64,000 nt of DNA from Paraniabella defluvii (GCA_019316985.1 CP079215.1:4216001-4280000), one strand, 5' to 3'. Numbered from the stretch's first letter, positions 34,013-45,175 are shown. Translations and numbers: made by a program. Notes: a model not told the origin generated them from the letters alone.

Positions 34013-34066
34013 AGCGTTTATGGGTTGTAGGAGCCTGTAACGGCGAACGCTCACTGGGATTTTTTT
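34013..34066 (+). promoter_or_regulatory. Possible attenuator structure between leader ORF and SusC2
   Basis: AGCGTT (34013-34018) can pair with AACGCT (34046-34051), with an inner GCC/GGC stem (34033-34035 and 34042-34044). A run of seven T (34060-34066) follows eight bases later. The stem is broken by an asymmetric loop, so this is only a weak terminator candidate, but it is placed as attenuation would require. Confidence 0.3.
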
Positions 34067-34123
34067 GCAATGACCTTACTGTAAATATCTAATTAACGTG
34101 CATCTGTTGCCGGCAGGACAGCT

Positions 34124-37100
34124 ATGTCTATGTCGATGCAGGACAACCAACTATTCAAACAAATGAGCAGGCAGACAAACATTTACCTTTATCGTATACT
34201 TATATGTATACTGTTACTCTCTTTAAACCAGCTATCCGGAGCGCAAAATGCTCCAACGGTTAATTCTATACTCGAAGGAACCGTGGTGGATGAAAATACC
34301 AACCAACCCCTGGAAGGTGCCAATATTGCTATTGAGGGGTTACGAATCAAACCACTACCAATGCAAGGGGACAGTTTGAATTACGTACCGGTCAAAAATT
34401 TCCGTACAACATCATTATAACGTTTATAGGTTATGAAAAGAAAATTGTTCTTGCTAACGGCTCTCCTGTACATGTAAAACTGGCGCCAGCTAAAAGCCAG
34501 CTGGATGATGTGGTGGTGGTAGGATACGGAACCCAGCGCCGATCTGATGTGGTAGGTTCTATTGCCAGGATAAAGGCTGGCGAAGTAAACAAAATTCCTG
34601 TTGCCAGTTTTGATGCGCAGATACAAGGCAAGGCGGCGGGATTGCAGGTGATTACCAACTCGGGCGTTCCGGGCGAGAGTATTTTTCTGCGTTTGAGAGG
34701 AACTACTTCTATCAACTCAAGCAGCGACCCATTGTATATTATTGACGGGGTATTCTTAAATAACACTAGTTTGCAAACTACCAATTTGGGTGGCAGAAGC
34801 ACATCGCCGTTGGCCGATATCAACCCTGCCGATATAGAATCGATAGAGCTGCTTAAAGACGCATCTGCCACTGCTATTTATGGATCGCGCGGTGCAAATG
34901 GAGTTGTGATTGTTACTACCAAGAAAGGCAATTATGGAAGCAAGACCAAGGTAGATATCAGTGTTTCCAATGGTTGGGTTGAAGCAGATAAATCTGTATT
35001 ACCTAACCTGATATCGGGCCCTGAAGCGGCAACTTTGGTAAACGAGTACTGGGTGAATTCGGGCCAGGCGGCTCAAAGCCCTTTCAGGCCGGTATCCCAG
35101 GGTGGTTTAGGCGCGCCTGAGGAGCAAAAGACTTATGATCGCTTAGCTTTTTTACTAAGAAAGGGATACATCCAGGATTACAATATTGGTATCCAGGGCG
35201 GCGGCAGTAATTCAAGATACTACCTGGGTGCAGGCTATACCAACCAGGATGCTTTCTTTAAGGTGATCGGCTTTAACAGGGCCAGCATCAAATTTAATTT
35301 CGATCAGCAGCTGTCGGGTAAGGTAAAGATTGGCTTAACCAACAGCATTTCCAGGAGCTATCGCAACCAGGCCCGTTTAGGCGACGGCCCCAGGGACGTT
35401 TATGGGGATCTGCCATAACCGGCGCCACTTATAGTCCTACACATGATGCTTCGGGCGCATTGATCGGTTTGGAAAATACGTACTCATTGGTTGATAACTA
35501 CGACGTAAATACGATAAGCCTGCGGTATGTGGGAAGCGCATTCGCAGAGTTCGATATATTGGAGGGGCTGAAATTTAAGTCGAGCATCAGCACTGATTAT
35601 AATTTGTATGACGAGTATCAATACTGGAATAACGGAACTTCCATAGGTTCTGCCGTTAATGGTAAAGCTATTGAATCGGTAACGCAGAACAATGCATGGA
35701 TCAACGAGCAGTTATTAACCTATAACAAAAAGATACATGCGCATCATTTCACTGTTTTATTAGGAAATACGCTGCAAAGCAATACTTTAAAATATACTTA
35801 TGCAGAAGGCAATGGTTTTGCCAATGGTAATTATAAGCTGATCTCTTCCGCGGCATCTACATTAGCCAGCGACCGTTGGACCAAACACACCATAGCTTCG
35901 TATTTCGGGCGTATCGGTTATTCTTTGGAAGATAAATATTTTGCCGAAGCAAGCTTCAGGTCCGATGCCTCTTCTAAATTTGGTAAGAACAACCGAAGAG
36001 GATACTTTCCTGCTATTGGCGCTTCCTGGAGATTGAAGAAGGAGCACTTCCTCAACGATGTGTTGTGGATCAGTGATCTTAAACTAAGAGCCTCTTACGG
36101 TATAACAGGTAACCAGGCGGGCATCGACGATTTTGCAGCAAGAGGGTTATGGTCAGGTGGAAGCCCTTATGCAGATGTATCAGGTACTCCGTTGGCAGGT
36201 ATCGGACCTTTGCAACTGGGTAATGACGATCTGCGTTGGGAAAAAACAGCACAAACAAGTATTGGGCTGGACGCGTCATTTTTCAGGGATCGGTTGAGTA
36301 TCACCTTTGACGTGTACAATAAATATACTTCAGATCTTTTATTGCAAAGGCCTGTTCCGGCTTCCTCGGGGTTCTCGGTATACTGGGCTAATGTAGGCGA
36401 GGTGAGTAACAAAGGGTATGAGCTAACGATCAATTCAACGAATATAAAAACAGAAAATTTTAACTGGACAACCAGCTTTAATATTTCGGGCAACAGAAAC
36501 AGGATTGAAAAATTACCCACCCCAATTACACAGTATACGCGGGATTGGGTGATATTGAAAGAAGGCTACTCTTAAACTCTTTCTGGTTGTATGAGCAATT
36601 GTATGTGGATCCTGCAACCGGCAATCCTGTATTCGACGGGCAGGATGAAAACGGGGTAGTTACCGCTGAAGACCGGAAGATCCTGCATAACTTCTATCCT
36701 AAATTCTATGGCGGATTAACTAATACCATACAGTTTAAGCAATTCGACTTAGGCGCTCTTTTCTCATTCCAGTATGGCAGCTATGCGCTGAACCTGCAAC
36801 GTTTTTTCCTGGAACGCAATCCAGGCACCGGTGCTAATGCCACATTGTTGAAGAGATGGCAGAAACCGGGGACATAACAGATGTACCGAGGCTGACCTCT
36901 GCCGGCTACAACTACACCTTAGACCAGAACAGCCGTTACCTGGAAGACGCATCCTTTTTAAGACTACGGCAACTGTCGGTAGGTTACAGCCTGCCCGGAT
37001 CTTTGGTTGACAGGGTAAGGCTGAATAATGTTCGCCTGTATTTTGTAGCTGCCAATTTGTTCATTCTTACAAAATATACCGGCGATCCGGAAACAAGTGT

Positions 37101-37191
37101 TACTTCCAATCCTAACGCACAGGGTCTTGGCGGGTTTGGTACACCTCCCCAGCCCCGCAGCTTTCAATTTGGCCTCAACGTAACATTCTAG
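34124..37191 (+). CDS. susC: SusC/RagA-family TonB-dependent receptor (locus 2), frameshifted
   Basis: A signal peptide (LYRILICILLLSLNQLSGAQ) is followed by a carboxypeptidase-like domain (LEGTVVDENTNQPLEGANI, IITFIGYEKKIV), a plug (DDVVVVGYGTQRRSDVVGSI, LYIIDGVFLN, LKDASATAIYGSRGANGVV) and a beta-barrel ending FQFGLNVTF. Breaks near 34350, 34400, 35410, 36560 and 36870 split it; restored length is about 1020 residues. ATGs at 34124, 34130 and 34136 are all in frame, and the shortest still leaves a full signal peptide. No carbohydrate enzyme follows, so the substrate may not be a glycan. Confidence 0.95.
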
Positions 37192-37220
37192 CTTTTTCTT
37201 ATTACAAACAGCTCAATAAT

Positions 37221-38599
37221 ATGCAACATAAAAATATACTTTCTATTTTATTTTTCTTCTTAATCTTATTTCAGGAGCCTTGGCTTCCTGCAAAAAAATT
37301 CCTTGAGGTCGAGCCCAAAACTGCTACCTCAGACCAGGTTACTATTGTTGATGAAGCCTCAGCGAGAACAGCCGTCAGGGGTATTTATAATCAATTAGAG
37401 TCAAACGATTATTATGGATATAACTTTCTTTTATTAGGAAATCTATCAGGTGATAATGTACAATATACGGGAAGCCAGGCTGTAAATAAAACATTAACAA
37501 CCCATACTGTGAGGGCTGACTTAGGACCTCTGGCCAGCGTTTGGACCAGCATTTACAATACAATTAACAGGGCTAATAATGTTATAGAAAAAGTACCTTC
37601 TTTAAGCACCACCACCACGTTTACAGAATTCATCAGAAATCAACTCGCCGGAGAGGCTTATTTTTGCGCGCGCTGGCCTATTTTGATTTGGTAAGAACCT
37701 GGGGAGGCGTTCAATTAATTCTCACTCCAACTAAATCGGCCGGAACTATAGGTAGCCTCGCCAGGAGCTCCGTGCAGGAAACCTATGCACAGATCTTGAA
37801 AGACCTGGAAGCTGCTGAAAACTTGCTGCCCAATACAACAAACAGGATACGTGCCACCAGGAAAACAGTATGGGCTTTAAGAGCGCGTTACCATTTGTAT
37901 TTAAAAGAATGGAATGCCGCGATCGAATATGCAGGCAGGTTGATTGGCGATACTGAAAATTATACCTTGTTAAATCCTTATAGCTCTTTCTTTGCCAATA
38001 ATGCATCCAATACCCGGGAGTCCATCTTTGAGTTGTATTATAATACTACTGTTACCAATACACAGGCGTATAACTGGCAACCTTCTGTCAGGGGAGGTAT
38101 TGGCTGGCTAAGACCATCGGATGAGTTTGCTGCTATTTTAAGCAATGCCGCTATAGTGGGCGATAGAACACAGTTGCTGATCAACGTACCGGCAAACGGC
38201 GTGGCTACCTGGTATGGCAATTTGTATTACAGAACCAACGGTACCGATCCTGCTTATATTATCCGCTTAGCGGAGTTGTACCTGATCAGGGCCGAAGCAA
38301 GGGCCAGCCTGCCGGTTCCTGATATATCGGGCTCCCGCGAAGACTTAAACAAGGTGAGAAACAGGGCTGGTTTGGCGTCGCTTTCAATAAATACTGCTGC
38401 TGAATTATTAACAGCCATTGAAAATGAAAACAGGTATGAATTCGCTTTTGAAAATCACCGGTGGTACGACCTGGTAAGAACGGGGAGGGCGCAAGCTGTT
38501 TTGGGTATTACAGATGCTAACAAGTTGCTGCTTCCTATTCCATATGCGCAGATACTGGTAGATGGCAGTCTTACGCAGAATCCCGGGTATGGCAATTAA
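37221..38599 (+). CDS. susD: SusD/RagB-family lipoprotein (locus 2), frameshifted
   Basis: The SusD fold is clear from ASARTAVRGIYNQLESNDYY, ALAYFDLVRTWGGVQLIL, LAELYLIRAEARASLPV, KVRNRAGLASLSI, ENRYEFAFENHRWYDLVRTG and the closing LTQNPGYGN. The usual lipobox ALASC is present but in another frame at about 37277-37291. Two compensating indels (one upstream, and one extra A in the A7 run at 37292-37298) would join it to KKFLEVEPK. A further break lies near 37660. Restored length is about 460 residues. It caps SusC2, 29 bases upstream. Confidence 0.92.
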
Positions 38600-38643
38600 T
38601 ACCGGCAGGAATGGTTTTATTATCCAATCATCAAACAGTTTCT

Positions 38644-39998
38644 ATGTCTCACCCAACACCTCACAAACCATGGACAAACGGGGAACTATTTACCTTCCGG
38701 CTCGTATTTATTTTCCTCCTGGTTTTGTCTATTCCTTTCGACCGGCTTTTGTTCGAGTCGGTTAAAAATGCACCGTTCAGTTTTGAAACCGCGTTTCAGC
38801 TCTTTACTTACCGAACCTCATTTGTTCCGGAAAGCCAGAAAGTAAATCAACCATTTACCGGCTACTGGAACTGGCTGATTGCGCTGGGAATAGCCCTGGC
38901 TGGAACCGTTATCTGGCATTTTGCCGATAAGGGAAAAGTAAAAGAATATAACCGGCTATATTATTTCCTGAGAGTTTTTATAAGGATACGGCTGGCGCTG
39001 GCGGTGGCTACAACCGGCATCGTTAAACTGCTGCCGTTACAGTTGCCGAAGCCTTCTTTAAGCGATTATCATACAGAGTACGGCGATTTTCTTAGCTGGA
39101 AGATATATTATTTAAGCACCTCCATTACGTTTGCAGGGTATGTGCCGGCCATAGGATTACTAGAGCTGCTGGGCGGTATCCTTTTGTTATTCAGAAAACA
39201 GCTGCTATCGGCGCGGGGCTTTTAATTGCGGTTCTATCCAATGTGGTGATCTCCAACTTTGTGTTTGATATTGGAGAACAGGTGTATAGTTCTTTACTGC
39301 TGCTGCTGGCTATCTTTATATTTTCATACGATTTTCCCAGGTTTTATTCGCTGCTGTTTTTGAGGGTGAAAACAACCCCGGATCCTTACTGGGCCAATAC
39401 TTCTGCTGTAAGAGCCGTCGTGAAGAAGATAGTAAGAGCTGCTTTTGTGGTGGTGTTTGTTTTCTTTGGAATAGGCGCTTATCGTTCCTATTCAAATTCT
39501 CAATTACCTTATTCCCCTGAAGCTGGAATAAAAGGCATCCGCGGATTTTATGACGTACAGTCGTTTATTTATAATAAAGATACCCTGCCTTATTCTTTGG
39601 TTGACCCCGTTCGCTGGCAGAATGTAGTATTTGAATCCTGGAACACGATCAGCATCAGGGATAATGAACCTGTGATAGTGGACAGTACAAAACCGCAACT
39701 CTTGTGGCATCCAGACTCTTTAAAGAATTTTGATAAGATCGGAAACGCCGGTAGGCATTTTTACCGCTACACTTATTCACCTGTCAATAATAACAGGTAT
39801 AGCTTACAGTTATTTGAAAAAAGCTCGAACGCTAAAAAGTACGACCTGGATATCCGAATAGCAGATAGCATTATTTATGTGCATGGCACTGACCATAAAG
39901 GCGATTCATTGCATGTCCAATTAGCCCGTTATACCAAAAATACCTGTTGGATGCCGGGCGAAGAAAGCCCATCAAGATCTATTAAAAAAATATTATGA
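38644..39998 (+). CDS. DoxX-like integral membrane protein A with periplasmic C-terminal domain
   Basis: Start at MSHPTPHKPW (38644). An N-terminal region with about seven hydrophobic helices includes a DoxX/MauE-like core (RLALAVATTGIVKLLPLQLP, YHTEYGDFLSWKIYYL, PAIGLLELLGGILLLFRKQ). A soluble domain of about 170 residues follows the helix AFVVVFVFFGIGAYRSY and includes IKGIRGFYDVQSFIYNKDT and YRYTYSPVNNNRYSLQLFE. One break near 39210 splits it; restored length is about 452 residues. DoxX-family proteins include the DoxD part of thiosulfate:quinone oxidoreductase, but the superfamily is broad and this protein's reaction is unknown. The stop overlaps the next start by four bases (ATGA). Confidence 0.65.
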
Positions 39999-41454
39999 GC
40001 ACAGCTACCCAAACATTGTCTCATTCAATAAATGATAAACTATGGAGCCGGCCTGAAAAGTTTATTTTCAGGGTGGCGTTTATTTTCTTTATCCTGCTGA
40101 TCGTTCCGCTTGAGCCCGAGTGGTATACCAAACTTTTTCAGATTTTTCCCTTTATAAACTATTGGGTGCACTGGCGGGCTCCCGGCCGGGACTGATTGAA
40201 ATAAAGTCAGAAAGCGGGAGATGGGGCCTGGCCTCTTATGCTACATGGGGAGCCCTTTTCCTGGTTGCTGTTGGGGAGGGACTATCTGGTCTTTACTGGT
40301 TCGTAAACGTACGATCTCTGGTTACAATAAATTATATTACTGGTTAAGGGTTTTGGTTCGATACCGGATTGCTATAGGTTTAATTGCCTTTGGGCTGATA
40401 AAATTCTATCCCATGCAAATGCCTTATCCATCGGTAAGTAACCTGCATACCGAGTTTGGCGATTATGCCCCTTTTAAATTATACTGGCAATCGGTTGGCC
40501 TTTCTTTGGAATATCAGATATTCCTCGGAGCATTGGAAATAATAATCGGGACGCTGCTGTTTTTCAGATCTACCACAGCCATCGGAGCCATTCTTACAGC
40601 AGGAGTGTTGTACAATATTGCGCACGCCAATCTCGGCTATGACGGCGGTGTGCATGTATATAGCTCTTATTTTGTATTGCTTGCCCTCTTTTTATTAGTT
40701 CAGTATATCCCGGATATCTGGAAATTATTTATCAAAGGGGAAACTGTAGTACCACAGTATTATGCGCCGGTGTATAAAACCTCCCTGGGTAAGAGGCTTC
40801 ATATTGCTGCAAAAGCAATTTTTATTTTTTTGTTCCTTTTTGTTTATAGTTATTATCGTTACGATTTGCATTATAATAAAGGACGATTAAAGGAACCCAT
40901 CTTACCTGGTCTTAAAAAGCGGAAGGTTTTACAATGTAAAAAGTTTTGTCTTAAACGGCGATAGCCTGAAATATTCGCCTTCAGATTCGGTAAGATGGCA
41001 TAATGCCGTATTTGAGCGCTATTCCACCTTTTCTTATAAAGTTTTTAAACCCTTTGATATCAAAACAGGTAACGGAGTTCCGGATGGTACGGACCTGTTT
41101 AAAGAGTACGAATTGACAGGCCGGGCCGGGGGCGTGTTTATCTGTACTATGAAATAGATTCGGTGGAACGCAATCTTTACCTGGTAGACAAAAACCAGAA
41201 GTTCAGTAAGGCCACCTTGAAGAAATACGCCGACAAGGATTTCCTGGGTTTAAAAGAATTGTATAAAACCGATGCCCGGGATACATTAGGTATCCTCCGA
41301 TGGCATTATGCCCAAACAGATGCTGCAACCATTCAGTTGTCGGGTATCGATCAGTATAAAGATACAATTCATGTTGTGCTGGAGCGTATTCCTCAAACAC
41401 ATGCTCCCGGCAAGTACTGGTATACAGAAAATAAAAATATCATTATTAAACTAA
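39995..41454 (+). CDS. DoxX-like integral membrane protein B, paralogue of the preceding gene
   Basis: The same layout as protein A: MSTATQTLSHSINDKLWSRP, first helix VAFIFFILLIVPLEPE, DoxX-like core (YRIAIGLIAFGLIKFYPMQM, LHTEFGDYAPFKLYWQSVGL, FLGALEIIIGTLLFFRS), and a final helix (HIAAKAIFIFLFLFVYSYYR) leading to a soluble domain (FYNVKSFVLNGDSLKYSP, ILRWHYAQTDAATIQLSG). Breaks near 40180, 40270, 40910 and 41130 split it. Reading is open to 41543, but a one-base correction near 41445 gives a TAA at 41452-41454, just before the next gene. Restored length is about 487 residues. Tandem paralogues may form a heterodimer (inference). Confidence 0.62.
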
Positions 41455-41464
41455 AAACATACTC

Positions 41465-42234
41465 ATGCGTGTATTTTATTCTATTCTTTTATTCATTCTT
41501 TTCTTGTTTTCTGGCGAACTACATGCGCTGCCAACTAAAATAGTAATAAGGGTAAAAGCTAAAGATGCAAAATTCATAGGAACCGGTATCGGCGGCGCCG
41601 CTGTGATAGTTAGAGACAATATATCCGGATCGGTTTTATCCAGGGTATTACATCGGGTGGTTCTGGGGATACAAAAACAATTATGCAAGCACCCGTGGCC
41701 AGGTATCAGTCCCAAACAGACAGTACTACTGCGAAATATATAGCAACGGTTGATGTGAGTGAACCCACTTTGGTAGATATTGAAGTACAGGCTCCCCTGA
41801 GCCGCAGGGGTGCAGCTATTAAAGGCACCACACAGTTGCTGGTAATACCTGGTAAGGATATTTTGGGAGATGGAATCGTTATTGAACTTCCTGGTTTGAT
41901 TCTTGATATCTTAAGCCCTTATACGCATCAGTCTTTATCCAAAGAAAGTTTTAATAAAGGAACGTTCGTTTTCAGGGTAAATTTGGTAATGCTTTGTGGT
42001 TGTCCTATTTCTAAGGGTGGCGTATGGGACGCCGATGATTTCGAGGTAAGGGCTTATTTGAAGAAAGAGGGAAAATTAACCGGCAGTTATGAACTAAATA
42101 AGGCAGATGTGGTTAATTTATATGAAGGCAAGTTCCCTTCACTGGAAAAAGGCAGTTACGAGTTAACGGTGTACGCTTTTCAGAATAAGGGCAATAATGC
42201 AGGTGTGGACCGGATTAATTTTACAGTGCAATAG
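41465..42234 (+). CDS. Unknown exported protein of the sulfur-type SusCD operon
   Basis: A signal peptide (MRVFYSILLFILFLFSGELHA) starts at 41465, ten bases after the previous gene. The mature protein (about 235 residues) is beta-rich: KIVIRVKAKDAKFIGTGIGG, ATVDVSEPTLVDIEVQAPLS, VFRVNLVMLCGCPISKGG, WDADDFEVRAYLKKEGK, YELTVYAFQNKGNN. One break near 41650 splits it. The CGC motif in the middle could bind metal or form a disulfide. I do not recognise the family. Its place between membrane DoxX-like proteins and an MBL-rhodanese protein suggests a periplasmic partner of that system. Confidence 0.7.
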
Positions 42235-42240
42235 GAGTTC

Positions 42241-43682
42241 ATGAACAGAAGGAAATTTATAAAGAATGGTGCATCGATGGCTGGTGTTGGAATTCTGGCT
42301 CCCCGTTTAATAGTAAATAAAACAGCGGCTATGTATCATATAGAGCAATTTACGGATGAAGGACTGTCGCAATTCACCTATGCGATCCTGTTCGATAAAA
42401 AGATCGTATTGGTAGATCCGTCACGGGATCCGCAGCCCTTTTATGATTATGCTGCCCAAAATGATGCTACTATTATTGCCGTTATAGAAACGCATCCTCA
42501 TGCAGATTTTGTCAGCAGTCATGCAGAAATATATCGTAAACTTAAAACGCGCATATATGTGAGTGAGCGGCTGCGGGCCAGGTATCCGCATCATCCGGTG
42601 AAGGATGGCGATGTAATTGCTTTAAATGATCATCTCCTGTTAAGGATATTGGATACCCCGGGCCATTCGCCTGATAGCATTTCCATCGTTTTAAAGGAAA
42701 ATAATATTGACCGGGCTGTTTTTACCGGAGACGCCCTGCTGTTTGGTGATGTAGGAAGGCCTGATTTAAGAGAGTATGGCAAAAATGAAAATGAGCAGAG
42801 AGCCAGCCTGGCCAAAGCTATGTATGGCACCATACAAAACAAGTATGCGCCTTTGGGTGATAAAGTAATCGTTTATCCTGCGCATGGAGCCGGATCGCTT
42901 TGTGGTAATGCCACCCGTAATGTAACATCCAGCACCATAGGATACGAGAAGCAAAACAACCATGCTTTTCATCATGCAAATGAAACGGATTTTGTTACCG
43001 CTATTTTAAAGGATCTGCCTTTTATACCTAAATATTTTCCTTATGATGTTGAGTTGAACCGTGCCGGAGCGGCCGATGTGCAACCCGGTATAAGGCAGGT
43101 TCCGTTTAAAGAAGAAAATTTTCAACCCGCCGGGGATGCCCTGGTAGTAGATATCAGGCCCAAAAGTGATTTGCAGGATGCCTACTATCCGGGCGCTATT
43201 TATGTTCCCGAAGGTACTAAGTTTGAAACCTGGTTGGGAACTGTTATTGCCCCGGAGAAGAGGTTTTACCTGGTAGTACAGGATGAGAGTGCTTTTAATA
43301 CCGCTATCAGAAAGCTTGCGAAAATAGGTTATGAATCGAATGTTGAAGGCGGGTTTGTATACACTGTGAAAAATAAATACCCCGTGTCTTTAAATGGTAA
43401 GCCTTTTTCTTTAACTGATGCGAATGATTATACAATTATTGATGTGCGTAATAAAAAGGAATATGATGAAGCGCCGATTATTGCATCATCTGTAAATATT
43501 CCTTTGCCGGAATTAGATAAACGATTAGCGGAGATCCCTAAAAACAAGCCTATAGTAGTGCATTGTGCTTCGGGGTACCGGTCTTCCATTGCTGCCAGTA
43601 TTTTAAGAAAGGAATATCCTCAGCTATCTATACTGGATCTGGGGAAGATATTACCCGTATTGGAAATCAGAAAGCACATTAA
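42241..43682 (+). CDS. Exported MBL-fold and rhodanese protein (persulfide dioxygenase-like)
   Basis: A twin-arginine-like N-terminus (MNRRKFIKNGASMAG) suggests export. The metallo-beta-lactamase domain has ETHPHADFVSSH, DTPGHSPDSISIV and TGDALLFGDVGRPDLRE, the pattern of persulfide dioxygenase (ETHE1/CstB) relatives, with Phe in place of the last His of HxHxDH as in many MBL-rhodanese fusions. Two rhodanese domains follow: a first (VVDIRPKSDLQDAYYPGAIY) without a Cys loop and a second with active-site VVHCASGYRSS (Cys). A one-base indel near 43645 changes the end; restored GEDITRIGNQKAH stops at 43680-43682. Likely handles sulfane sulfur. Confidence 0.85.
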
Positions 43683-43756
43683 TCATTGTTTGATCACTTA
43701 TAATACCACAGGTGCTGCCAGCAGTTGGCGTGGTTCTCCTGGAATCAGATTATCTC

Positions 43757-45175
43757 ATGTCTGTTAAGTATGATGCTATAGTAGTAGGATCTGGCCCTAA
43801 TGGCCTGGCAGCAGCAATCAGGTTGCAGCAGCAGGGTCATTCTGTATTGCTGATTGAAGGTAAGGACCAGGTGGGAGGCGGTTTGAGAACCGGTGAGCTA
43901 ACCCTGCCCGGTTTTCGTCACGATGTATGTTCTGCTATCCATCCAATGGCCATTCACTCACCTTTTCTTTCATCGCTTCCCTTGGCAGACTTTGGGCTGG
44001 AGTTTATCCATCCTGCCATCGCCGCAGCACATCCTTTTGACGGGGAGGGTGCGGCGTATGTAACCAAGTCTATAGCGGATACAGCAAAAGCTTTAGGTAA
44101 AGACGAACAGGTTTATTTGGATTTGATAGGGCCTGTGATAGAGAACTGGCCTTTTATCATAGACAGTATCCTGGCGCCATTACGTTTTCCTGGCCATCCT
44201 TTTAAATTGGCCAGGTTTGGTTTAAAAGCCTTACGTTCTGCTTCTGCTATTGCGAAAAGCTTCTCCACTAAAGAAGGCAGGGGCCTGTGGGCAGGCATGG
44301 CGGCCCATTCTATTCAGCCACTTACTAATATCAGCACTGCCGCAATAGGGTTAGTATTGTCAGCTGCTGCACATATTAAAGGATGGCCGATGGCGAAGGG
44401 AGGCTCCCAGGCAATTGCAGATGCCCTGGCTGCTTATTTTAAACATTTAGGCGGAACTATTCAAACCGGTAAATGGATACAGTCTGTAGACGAATTACCC
44501 CCGGCGCGTACTGTATTATTAGATGTAACACCGGCACAAATGCTACAAATAGCAGGTCACCGGTTTAATTCTTTTTATAAAGCACAGCTGCAACGTTATC
44601 GTTATGGCATGGGTGTATTTAAAGTAGATTGGGCACTGAGTGGTCCTATACCTTTTATTTCGGAACAATGTAGAAAAGCGGCTACTATTCATATAGGCGG
44701 AACCTACGAAGAAATCGCTTTGTCAGAAAGTACGGCATCCTCGGGGAAAATAGCAGACAAGCCTTTTATACTGCTGGCTCAGCAGAGCTTATTTGACGAT
44801 TCACGTGCGCCGGCGGGTCAGCATACAGCTTGGGGCTACTGCCATGTTCCTAATGGATCTGTTGTTGATATGACGGGCGTTATCGAACAACAGGTAGAAC
44901 GCTTTGCTCCGGGGTTCAGAAAGCTTATATTAGGCAGGCATACTATGAACGCCCAACAAATGGAAACTTATAATCCCAATTATATAGGAGGAGATATTAA
45001 TGGTGGTATTATAGACATTTGCCAGTTGTATACGCGCCCTACTTTAAGCCTGACACCTTATCGTACATCCGATAAGCAAATATACATTTGCTCCTCATCT
45101 ACTCCTCCTGGCGGTGGCGTGCATGGTATGTGCGGCTATCATGCAGCTCAAACCGTATTAAAAGACCTGTTTTAG
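43757..45175 (+). CDS. FAD-dependent phytoene-desaturase-like oxidoreductase
   Basis: The start is taken at MSVKYDAIVVG (43757), which puts the dinucleotide-binding motif VVGSGPNGLAAAIRLQQQGH at the N-terminus. LLIEGKDQVGGGLRTGELTL and the C-terminal FAD-closing segment ICSSSTPPGGGVHGMCGYHA are typical of the NAD(P)/FAD-dependent phytoene dehydrogenase/PYROXD2-like group. The gene has 472 codons and no frameshift, one of the few long intact genes here. It follows the MBL-rhodanese gene by 74 bases in the same direction and may belong to the operon or be an independent gene; its substrate is unknown. Confidence 0.85.
   Translation: MSVKYDAIVVGSGPNGLAAAIRLQQQGHSVLLIEGKDQVGGGLRTGELTLPGFRHDVCSAIHPMAIHSPFLSSLPLADFGLEFIHPAIAAAHPFDGEGAAYVTKSIADTAKALGKDEQVYLDLIGPVIENWPFIIDSILAPLRFPGHPFKLARFGLKALRSASAIAKSFSTKEGRGLWAGMAAHSIQPLTNISTAAIGLVLSAAAHIKGWPMAKGGSQAIADALAAYFKHLGGTIQTGKWIQSVDELPPARTVLLDVTPAQMLQIAGHRFNSFYKAQLQRYRYGMGVFKVDWALSGPIPFISEQCRKAATIHIGGTYEEIALSESTASSGKIADKPFILLAQQSLFDDSRAPAGQHTAWGYCHVPNGSVVDMTGVIEQQVERFAPGFRKLILGRHTMNAQQMETYNPNYIGGDINGGIIDICQLYTRPTLSLTPYRTSDKQIYICSSSTPPGGGVHGMCGYHAAQTVLKDLF

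Noticed and set aside
34013..34066. Metabolite riboswitch in the SusC2 leader
   Set aside because: I could not match the leader to a known riboswitch core; the Cys-rich ORF gives a simpler explanation for a long leader.
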